DNA from: an uncultured Collinsella sp.
Lineage (GTDB): Bacteria; Actinomycetota; Coriobacteriia; Coriobacteriales; Coriobacteriaceae
Reading direction: 5' to 3'
DNA: 5,381 bases
NCBI GenBank assembly: GCA_900556205.1
Contig: USNX01000098.1
Coordinates: 1 to 5,381, forward strand
The stretch's first letter is position 1. Each line of letters opens with the position of its first letter. The position numbers and the translations under genes are program-made. Positions 1 to 5,120 of the stretch are shown here, piece by piece. The notes beneath the pieces were generated by a model. It saw only the letters and a list, made by a program, of their open reading frames with translations. It searched no databases and had not been told where the DNA came from.

Positions 1-245
1 TTGCGGTAGGCGTCCCAGTCGCGGTCGCGGAAGTCCTTGGTCGAAATGCCATCGATCAGAAGGTCGCCCGAGTCAAAATGATCAAGCCCGCCAATGACGT
101 TGAGCATCGTAGTTTTGCCCGAACCCGAAGGGCCCAGAATGGCCACGAACTCGTTATCGCGAAAGGCCAAGCTCACGCTATCGAGCGCCACCTGCGTAAA
201 CGACTGCGTGACGTACCTTTTGCAAATATCTTTGAGCTCCAGCAT
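1..245 (-). CDS. ABC transporter ATP-binding protein, MacB/LolD-like (N-terminal part, cut by window edge)
   Basis: Reading leftward from an ATG at 245, 81 codons are open to the window edge. The start MLELKDICKRY and the Walker A P-loop GPSGSGKTT (residues 38-46), followed by IGGLDHFDSGDLLIDG, are typical of the MacB/LolD/FtsE-type ATPases that power lipoprotein, peptide or antibiotic export, usually with an FtsX-like permease. The Q-loop, signature motif and Walker B lie outside the window, so completeness and any fused permease cannot be judged. A GGGAGAGG stretch about 9 nt upstream of the ATG supports this start; an in-frame TTG three codons earlier abuts that site and is less likely. 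A probable terminator lies between this gene and the thioredoxin gene upstream of it, so it probably has its own promoter, but I see no convincing -35/-10 pair. The substrate is unknown. Confidence 0.9.
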   Translation of the reverse strand, partial: MLELKDICKRYVTQSFTQVALDSVSLAFRDNEFVAILGPSGSGKTTMLNVIGGLDHFDSGDLLIDGISTKDFRDRDWDAYR

Positions 246-368
246 GGACGGCAACCTCTCCCGCGCAGGCGCACTCGCCCGCTCTCCCCCGCCGTTCGTA
301 TTCGACGCGTTTGTCCTACTCTATTCCCATTTTTTGCCGACACCAGTGAGGAATGTAACGAACCGGGC

Positions 369-409
369 AAAAACGAACGGGACGGCACGCCACACAGCGC
401 ACCGTCCCG
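369..409 (-). terminator. Probable intrinsic terminator after the TlpA-like gene
   Basis: Inverted arms CGGGACGG (378-385) and CCGTCCCG (402-409) form a perfect 8-bp GC-rich stem with a 16-nt loop. On the minus strand the stem is followed by TTCGTTTTTG, a reasonable though interrupted U-tract. It lies about 60 nt past the stop of the thioredoxin lipoprotein gene and upstream of the ABC ATPase gene, where a terminator separating the two transcripts would be expected. The long loop and the broken T-run lower confidence. Confidence 0.6.
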
Positions 410-425
410 CACACAACATCGACAA

Positions 426-454
426 TGTGACAAAGGGACTGTCCCTTTGTCACA
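426..454. repeat. Perfect 29-bp palindrome (REP-like candidate)
   Basis: The arms TGTGACAAAGGGAC (426-439) and GTCCCTTTGTCACA (441-454) are exact reverse complements around a single central T. The element sits 18 nt beyond the stop of the TlpA-like gene and just before the probable terminator. Neither strand has a T-run after it, so it is not a standard intrinsic terminator. Its GGGACNGTCCC core resembles palindromes I recall as dispersed, REP-like elements in several bacterial genomes, some linked to Y1 (REP-associated/IS200-like) transposases. That link is inference. Only one copy is present in this window. Confidence 0.7.
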
Positions 455-471
455 CTACGTGTACTCAGCCT

Positions 472-1443
472 TTACTGCTCGCTCTTCGCCAGCGCCTGGT
501 CGATAAGCTTGTCGAGCGCCGCGCGCTGCTCGGCGGAGCTGATGGCGCCCACGATGGGCTCCCCTACGATGTTGCCGTTCTGATCAATAACGTAGGTTGT
601 CGGGAACGAGAACAGATTTGACGTAAACTTGCCGGCCTCGCTATCCGACTTGAACCAGATGTTCTTATATGTCACGCCCTTCTTGCTCAGCACGTCCTTG
701 GCATCTGCAATCTCGTCCTTGTTGCCATCGAGCGTAAAGGAATTGACGCCCACGACCTGGCCACCCTTCTCGGCAAGCTCCTTATTCAGGTTCTCAAGAT
801 CGCCCAGCTCGCCCACGCACGGCTTGCAAGTGGTAAACCAAAAGTTCATAACGGTGACCTTGTTCTTAGAGAACAACTCGTCGCTGCTCACGTCGTTGCC
901 GTCCAGGTCCTTGCCCGTAAAGCTAGGGAACTTCGTCGCCTCGCTCGAAGCATTGGCACCAGCCGTCATGCCAGCGGCCGAAGCGTCGACGCTCTCGCCT
1001 GCACTCGGCGTGCTTCCACAGCCGGGGAACTCCTTCTCCAGGCTCTCGAGCTTGTCCTCGATCTCCTTGATCTGCTGTGCACCGGCTTTGAGCGTCTTGA
1101 GCTCATCCGCCGTGAACTCATCCTTGGCGCCGTCGATGGTCTTGAGCAGGAAATCGCCGTAATTGCTACCGTCCTCAATCATTGCCGATTCTTTATTTGC
1201 CGCATTGAATACCTTTTCCCACAGCGCGTTATCACTCGAAAGGATATCGTTCTCCTTTTTCATGAGCTTCGCATACAGCTCGGCGGCCTCGTCGGCATTG
1301 GTCGGCTTCTGCGCAGTGAGTTCTGCGATCTTAGGATCGGAGTTCGCAGATTCGCTCGCATTGCCACCGGGCGCCGAACATGCCACAAGGCACAAGGCCA
1401 ATACCGGCACCATAAACAGGGCCGCAATCTTAGAAAGCTTCAT
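472..1443 (-). CDS. TlpA-like thiol:disulfide oxidoreductase lipoprotein
   Basis: Predicted 323-residue secreted lipoprotein with a C-terminal thioredoxin fold that probably reduces or exchanges disulfides outside the membrane. The signal peptide runs from MKLSK through a hydrophobic stretch to the lipobox LVAC, with acylated Cys22. Residues about 35-140 are charged and probably helical. Residues 143-170 are an Ala/Ser/Gly-rich linker. The TlpA/ResA-like domain runs from about 172 to 321, with FPSFTGKDLDG, active site WFTTCKPC (Cys206, Cys209) and the cis-Pro motif SFPTTYVID (Pro281). An extra Cys142 precedes the linker. An ATG at 1449 is also in frame, but GGAGG lies 7 nt before the ATG at 1443 and almost touches the one at 1449, so 1443 is preferred. 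It is the last gene of a three-gene redox operon, 29 nt after the 4Fe-4S gene. ResA/TlpA relatives act in cytochrome c maturation or oxidative stress; the partner here is unknown. Confidence 0.92.
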   Translation of the reverse strand: MKLSKIAALFMVPVLALCLVACSAPGGNASESANSDPKIAELTAQKPTNADEAAELYAKLMKKENDILSSDNALWEKVFNAANKESAMIEDGSNYGDFLLKTIDGAKDEFTADELKTLKAGAQQIKEIEDKLESLEKEFPGCGSTPSAGESVDASAAGMTAGANASSEATKFPSFTGKDLDGNDVSSDELFSKNKVTVMNFWFTTCKPCVGELGDLENLNKELAEKGGQVVGVNSFTLDGNKDEIADAKDVLSKKGVTYKNIWFKSDSEAGKFTSNLFSFPTTYVIDQNGNIVGEPIVGAISSAEQRAALDKLIDQALAKSEQ

Positions 1444-1472
1444 GGTCATTCCTCCGTTTTGTCGAAGCTTGT

Positions 1473-2375
1473 TTACTTTTTATCGGCGGTCAAGGGAATC
1501 TTTTCCGCCGACACATCCAGGCCATAGCGATAGCTGATGGCATCGACGGGACAGGCCCCGATGCACTTTCCGCACCGGATACATTCGGCATGATTGGGCG
1601 CGCGGACCACATCAACGTCCATCTGACAAACCTTTGAGCACTTGCCGCACGAGACGCATTTGCACGCGTCGACCCGTATCCCCAGTAAGGACACCTTGTT
1701 CATGAGCGCATAGAATGCGCCGAGCGGGCAAATCCATTTGCAGAAGGGGCGATAGAACAAAACGCTCAGCACTGCCACGACAATGAGAACGACAAGTTTC
1801 CAAGTAAAGAGCTGTCCCAACGCAGATCGAATGCCGGCATTGGCAATGGCCAGAGGAATGGCGCCCTCGAGCACGCCCTGTGGACAGATGTACTTGCAAA
1901 AGAACGGATCGCCCATCCCCAAATCGTTGACCAACAGCACAGGCAGCAATACCACGGCAAATAGCAGCACAACGTATTTGATATACGTAAGCGCCTTGAG
2001 CCTTTTCGTCGAAAGCTTTTTGCCGGGGATCTTGTGAAGCAGCTCCTGCAGCCAGCCAAACGGGCACAGAAAGCCGCATACAAAGCGTCCCAGCAGCACG
2101 CCGAGCAAAATGAGCGTACCGGTTACGTAGTAGGAAAAGTTGAACTTGGATGAACCTACCACCGACTGGAACGACCCGATGGGGCACGCACCCGATGCCG
2201 CGGGGCACGAATAGCAATTAAGTCCAGGTACGCAGACTGTTTTTCCCGCGCCCTGATAGATGCCGCCTTTGGCAAAGTTTGGCAGGTGAATGTTGGTGAT
2301 GAGCGTCGCCGCCGCCTGAATGAATCCGCGAAATCGAGCCAAAACATGCGACGCAGTGTTTTCTCTTTTATCCAA
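1473..2375 (-). CDS. Membrane 4Fe-4S binding protein, NapH/CcoG-like
   Basis: Predicted 300-residue polytopic membrane protein that should carry electrons through iron-sulfur clusters. Likely membrane helices lie near residues 16-31, 81-99, 132-150 and 190-208. Three CxxxCP motifs are visible: CGFLCP (Cys100/104), CKYICP (Cys160/164) and CKWICP (Cys212/216). The C-terminus holds two ferredoxin-type clusters: Cys240/243/246/250 and CIRCGKCIGACP (Cys265/268/271/275). A further Cys set, 48/54/57/64, lies in the first loop. The family resembles NapH, the quinol-side electron transfer protein of nitrate reduction, but no nap genes are nearby. A start at 2462 is also open, but that extension is unlike the family and covers the upstream small gene in another frame. 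The TTG at 2375 is preferred because it overlaps the upstream gene's stop codon by 8 nt (likely translational coupling) and gives a hydrophilic MDKREN start. The exact start is less certain than the function. Confidence 0.9.
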   Translation of the reverse strand: MDKRENTASHVLARFRGFIQAAATLITNIHLPNFAKGGIYQGAGKTVCVPGLNCYSCPAASGACPIGSFQSVVGSSKFNFSYYVTGTLILLGVLLGRFVCGFLCPFGWLQELLHKIPGKKLSTKRLKALTYIKYVVLLFAVVLLPVLLVNDLGMGDPFFCKYICPQGVLEGAIPLAIANAGIRSALGQLFTWKLVVLIVVAVLSVLFYRPFCKWICPLGAFYALMNKVSLLGIRVDACKCVSCGKCSKVCQMDVDVVRAPNHAECIRCGKCIGACPVDAISYRYGLDVSAEKIPLTADKK

Positions 2376-2514
2376 TTCCGATACACTCCAAGCACAGCCT
2401 AATCGCTTTGGCCAGCACGGCATCCGCCTCGCCACGCATAACGCCAAAGCACACCATGGCAATTCCGACGATCAACAAAGCGACCTGTACCACGGGTTTT
2501 ACCGCTTTGAACAA
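2368..2514 (-). CDS. CD1871A-like small membrane protein with C-terminal CxxC
   Basis: A 48-residue ORF starting with TTG at 2514 and ending with TAA at 2368. A strong AAAGGAG (2523-2529) lies 8 nt before the TTG; a GTG at 2523 overlaps this site and is rejected. The protein starts MFKAVKPVVQ, has one hydrophobic helix (about residues 8-26), then MRGEADAVLAKAIRLC and the ending LCLECIGIG, with Cys41 and Cys44 as a CLEC pair. This layout, including the RGE after the helix and the CLECIGIG end, matches what I recall as the CD1871A family of CxxC-motif proteins. Two lysines before the helix suggest N-in, C-out topology, which would put the CxxC outside the cell next to the thioredoxin lipoprotein. 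It is the first gene of the redox operon and overlaps the start of the 4Fe-4S gene. A redox relay role is inferred from context only. Confidence 0.85.
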   Translation of the reverse strand: MFKAVKPVVQVALLIVGIAMVCFGVMRGEADAVLAKAIRLCLECIGIG

Positions 2515-2546
2515 CCTGACCACTCCTTTCGTTACGCGACCATTGG

Positions 2547-2574
2547 ACCATATCGACTATAAAATCCGTGTTAA
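2547..2574 (-). promoter_or_regulatory. Candidate promoter of the redox operon
   Basis: On the minus strand, TTAACA (2569-2574) and TATGGT (2547-2552) are separated by 16 nt, a fair sigma-70-type pair. Transcription would start near 2540 and give a leader of about 26 nt before the TTG start at 2514. This is the only plausible pair seen in the 90-bp divergent region for this direction. It overlaps the candidate -10 of the regulator gene on the other strand. Assignment is by eye. Confidence 0.4.
2558..2563 (+). promoter_or_regulatory. Candidate -10 element for the two-component genes
   Basis: TATAAA lies 41 nt before the ATG of the response regulator gene in the divergent region. No good -35 is found 16-18 nt upstream (CGCGAC at 17 nt). 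The promoter may therefore depend on an activator, possibly the regulator itself. Weak evidence. Confidence 0.35.
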
Positions 2575-2604
2575 GCGCGATTTGAAATGTGCAAGGAGAC
2601 TGTT

Positions 2605-3279
2605 ATGCGTATTTTGATCGTCGAAGACGAGCGAGCACTGTGCGATGCAGTCGCGCGCAGCTTGCGAAACTTGGCGTACAGCGTCGACTGCTGTCACAAC
2701 GGACAGGAGGCGCTCGACCTACTGAACGTTGAGGCCTTCGACCTCGTGGTACTCGACCTCAACCTTCCCCGTATCGATGGCATGACCGTACTCAGGGAAC
2801 TTAGGAAAACTGACTGCGAGACTAAGGTACTGATTTTGTCCGCACGCGGCGAAGTATCAGATAAAGTCGCCGGACTCGATGCCGGCGCCAACGATTACCT
2901 CACCAAGCCGTTTCATCTGGACGAGCTTGCGGCAAGGATTCGCAGCCTTACCCTCAGACGCTTTACACAAAGCGACATAGTTTTAACCTGCGGAAAGCTC
3001 AGTTTTGACACCAAGGCACGCATCGCTTCCGTGGACAGCGAGGCTTTATCTCTTACGCGCAAGGAAACGGGAATCTTGGAATACCTGATGCTTAATCAGG
3101 GGCGTCCGGTAAGTCAAGAGGAGCTTATCGAGCACGTTTGGGATAGCAGCGTGAACAGCTTTAGCAACGCAACCCGCGTTCATATCTCGTCACTCCGCAA
3201 AAAGCTACGCAGCGCTTTGGGATACGACCCGATTCGCAATCGGATTGGAGAGGGCTACGTTATGGAGGATAGCGAATGA
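2605..3279 (+). CDS. OmpR/PhoB-family response regulator
   Basis: Predicted 224-residue cytoplasmic DNA-binding regulator. Receiver domain, residues 1-118: acidic pocket Glu7/Asp8 in MRILIVEDE, phosphoacceptor Asp51 in VVLDLNLPRIDG, switch Ser79 in LILSA, Tyr98 and conserved Lys101 in YLTKPF. The winged-helix DNA-binding domain spans about 125-221, with LTRKETGILEYLMLNQGRPVS, then RVHISSLRKKL as the recognition region and a final IGEGYVM wing. All phosphorylation residues are intact. An ATG at 2587 is in frame, but AAGGAG at 2593-2598 lies 6 nt before the ATG at 2605, and the latter gives the usual family N-terminus. The gene overlaps the histidine kinase gene by ATGA, so the two are translationally coupled. 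It is divergent from the redox operon across a 90-bp gap and is a natural candidate to control it; this is inferred from position. Confidence 0.96.
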   Translation: MRILIVEDERALCDAVARSLRNLAYSVDCCHNGQEALDLLNVEAFDLVVLDLNLPRIDGMTVLRELRKTDCETKVLILSARGEVSDKVAGLDAGANDYLTKPFHLDELAARIRSLTLRRFTQSDIVLTCGKLSFDTKARIASVDSEALSLTRKETGILEYLMLNQGRPVSQEELIEHVWDSSVNSFSNATRVHISSLRKKLRSALGYDPIRNRIGEGYVMEDSE

Positions 3280-4415
3280 AAAGGCTTTCGCTGCAATGGC
3301 GCATAACGATTATGACGGCACTGCTCACGTGTGCGGCATGCGTGCTGACGAACTGTCTGGTCGGCTATACGGGCATGCGCTACATGGATGCCATCGGCAG
3401 TGACATCTCGGCCTTTACCGCAACCAGCGAAGATTCGCCCCAGGCGTTCGACCCAACGAAAGCGACCCTCGATAACGAGGTTACGATCGTCGTAAACGAC
3501 GCACAGGAGTCTTTTGGCACGACAGCCTGGCGCATCACGGCTGGAGTCACACTCCTTGGCGGCGTGCTGGCATACTTTGTGAGCGGCCGCGCACTCAAAC
3601 CGCTACGGGCTTTTGCAGACCAGGTTGAGCGTGTGCAGCCTGACAACCTAAGCGAAATCAGACTCAGTGAAGATGTGCCCACCGAGCTACAACGATGCAG
3701 CGCCTCTTTCAACGACATGATCGCCCGTCTTGGCGAAGGGTTCTCTGCACAGCGTCAATTTACCGGCAACGCCGCGCACGAGCTGCGAACCCCGCTCGCC
3801 CTTATGCAGGCACAGATCGAACTGTTTGTCTCCGAGCGCTCCAACTTACAACCCGAAACAGCCGAGTTGCTCGGCCTGCTACAAGAACAAACCGAGCGAA
3901 TGTCGCGGATGACCAAGGTATTGCTCGAGATGAGTGAGCTCCGTAGCGTTCCTTGCGAGGACGGTGTTGAACTTGGTCCCTTGTCCGAAGAGGTCCTCAC
4001 CGACCTTGCGCCACTTGCCGAAAATAAGGGCATAGCCCTCAATTGTGCTGGAGACGCTTTAGTAATCGGGAACGATGCGCTCCTCTATCGGCTGGTGTTT
4101 AACTTGACCGAAAACGCCATCCGTTACAGCCGCTCCGGCTCGACTGTCAACGTCTCCATCAGCGACAGCGACAACCACGTGTTCCTGCGAGTCGAGGACC
4201 AGGGCCCGGGAATACCCAAGCAGTACCGTGAGAGCATCTTCCAACCGTTCTTTCGCCTGGATAAATCCCGCAGCAGGGCATACGGCGGCGCAGGACTCGG
4301 ACTAGCGCTTGTTTGGGAGATTGCAGCGCTTCACGGTGGCACGGTAGAGGTCGAAACAAGTTCCGAGAACGGGACTACCATGCTCGTGAGCCTCTCAAAG
4401 GGGGCCACCACGTGA
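3276..4415 (+). CDS. Membrane sensor histidine kinase
   Basis: Predicted 379-residue partner kinase of the preceding regulator. Membrane helices lie at about residues 11-32 and 84-103, flanking a short extracytoplasmic segment of about 50 residues with no recognisable sensor fold. A HAMP-like linker spans about 104-156. The dimerisation domain has the H-box NAAHELRTPL with His168. The ATPase domain has the N-box NLTENAIRYS (Asn276/Asn280), G1 DQGPGI (308-313), F-box IFQPFFRLD and G2 GGAGLGLAL, so it looks catalytically complete. The first helix contains Cys19, Cys22 and Cys27, giving an unusual CAAC pair in the membrane. The start ATG overlaps the regulator stop as ATGA, with GGAGG (3264-3268) 7 nt upstream. 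No terminator hairpin is visible after the stop; gene remnants follow directly. The stimulus is unknown. Confidence 0.95.
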   Translation: MKRLSLQWRITIMTALLTCAACVLTNCLVGYTGMRYMDAIGSDISAFTATSEDSPQAFDPTKATLDNEVTIVVNDAQESFGTTAWRITAGVTLLGGVLAYFVSGRALKPLRAFADQVERVQPDNLSEIRLSEDVPTELQRCSASFNDMIARLGEGFSAQRQFTGNAAHELRTPLALMQAQIELFVSERSNLQPETAELLGLLQEQTERMSRMTKVLLEMSELRSVPCEDGVELGPLSEEVLTDLAPLAENKGIALNCAGDALVIGNDALLYRLVFNLTENAIRYSRSGSTVNVSISDSDNHVFLRVEDQGPGIPKQYRESIFQPFFRLDKSRSRAYGGAGLGLALVWEIAALHGGTVEVETSSENGTTMLVSLSKGATT

Positions 4416-4740
4416 TCCGACTGTCCAGGGGTCCCACTCGGCATTGTGAAACGCGTCCCAAAACTTGGACATGAGAAATGGGAGGCAGTTCGCATCTATG
4501 CCGAGGACGAAGTCTTGGCGGGGATTCAGGATGCGCAGAGGAAGCTTACGGCAGAAAACCCCGACAGAGTCGTGACCGTCGGCGGCAACTGTATGGTGTC
4601 GCTTGCCCTCTTCGATTACCTGCACGGGAAATACGAGAACGTCGGAATCGTCTGGATCTATGCGCATCCGGATGTATCCACGCTGAATGATGACTACCCC
4701 AACGCTCACGCCATGGTACTTGGCAGCCTTTTGGGAGAAA
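4416..4740 (+). pseudogene. Arginase-family protein fragment, truncated at both ends
   Basis: The frame is open directly from the kinase stop; a GTG at 4446 is the first possible start. Numbering from that GTG, residues 12-97 resemble the middle of the arginase/agmatinase-fold family: AEDEVLAGIQDAQRKL, RVVTVGGNC (41-49), FDYLHGKY, GIVWIYAHPDVST (67-79) and NAHAMVLGSLLG (86-97). Family members usually have GGD at the first motif and DAHPD at the second. Here they read GGN and YAHPD, so a metal-binding Asp is lost. The N-terminal roughly 50 residues and the whole C-terminal half are missing. After about 4740 the same frame stays open to 4853, but this is antisense to another remnant and resembles no family. 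No convincing ribosome binding site precedes the GTG. I read it as a decayed gene that is not functional as an arginase or ureohydrolase. Confidence 0.7.
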
Positions 4741-5022
4741 GTCATCCCGGTCTTCGGCGGCGAATAACGCGAATGTCCGCAGGCAGACTCCAATCTGTGC
4801 GCGGAGAAGCTGGGCGACGCAAACAAGATTCCTCGACCCGAGCATGGAGATGAATCCGTCTATCAGTCTCATCGCATACTCAGAGGAGGATGCCAGATAT
4901 AGATCCCATTGGGTAAAGTCGCCGTTCATAAAGGGAATCACTGCATTGCGCTCGGCGACTCTCAAGGCACTCAGGCTTTGTTCTATTTTCTCAGCTTCTT
5001 GTTTGAACTGTTCGCTATCCAA
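4740..5022 (-). pseudogene. Truncated conserved hypothetical protein (first ~95 codons)
   Basis: Starting at a TTG at 5022, with a GGGGG run about 5 nt upstream, the first 95 codons have natural protein character: a charged helical start MDSEQFKQEAEKIEQSLSAL, then FMNGDFTQWDLYL, RLIDGFISMLGSRNLVCVA and LLRAQIGVCLRTFALFAAED. The order IDGF..L..RNL.C...LLR.Q...CLR is familiar to me from uncharacterised bacterial proteins, but I cannot name the family. Near codon 95 (about 4740) the character changes abruptly to Arg-rich, antisense-like sequence, exactly where the opposite-strand arginase fragment ends. The frame then runs by chance to a TAA at 4546. I therefore call a 3'-truncated remnant joined tail-to-tail to the arginase remnant. 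A chimeric 158-residue product could still be translated. Confidence 0.6.
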
Positions 5023-5069
5023 AATGCCCCCAAATGTCGGCTTCTCAACAAATCAGAAAAAGCATTGGC

Positions 5070-5075
5070 TATACT
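5070..5075 (+). promoter_or_regulatory. Candidate -10 element for the PH-like membrane protein gene
   Basis: TATACT matches the -10 consensus at five of six positions and lies 45 nt before the ATG at 5121. The region 17 nt upstream (AACAAA) is a poor -35, and the TG upstream is one base off the extended -10 spacing. Tentative. Confidence 0.3.
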
Positions 5076-5120
5076 GATGCGGACAGTTCCGGGAGGGGTG
5101 CAAGAGACGGAAGGGCCGTA

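Noticed and set aside
426..454. Palindrome as an intrinsic terminator
   Set aside because: No T-run follows it on either strand and the single-base loop is atypical; the hairpin at 378-409 with its T-rich tail is the better candidate.
94..621. Plus-strand open frame of 175 codons (and one of 142 codons at 78-506)
   Set aside because: Both run antisense to the ABC ATPase and thioredoxin genes across a terminator and a palindrome, and their products resemble no protein family.
629..1537. Plus-strand frames rich in Ser/Leu/Ala opposite the thioredoxin gene
   Set aside because: Antisense shadows of a well-supported lipoprotein gene; the composition is what its codon usage produces on the other strand.
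2376..2462. 29-residue N-terminal extension of the 4Fe-4S protein from the ATG at 2462
   Set aside because: The extension is Cys/Trp-rich, unlike the family, has no clear ribosome binding site and is explained by the CD1871A-like gene in another frame.
4395..4826. Minus-strand open frame of 143 codons
   Set aside because: It is antisense to the kinase end and the arginase-like fragment and has no recognisable domain; the plus-strand reading has clear family motifs.
4741..4853. C-terminal tail of the arginase-like frame as real protein
   Set aside because: It is Arg/Ser-rich, matches nothing in the arginase fold and lies antisense to the natural-looking minus-strand remnant.
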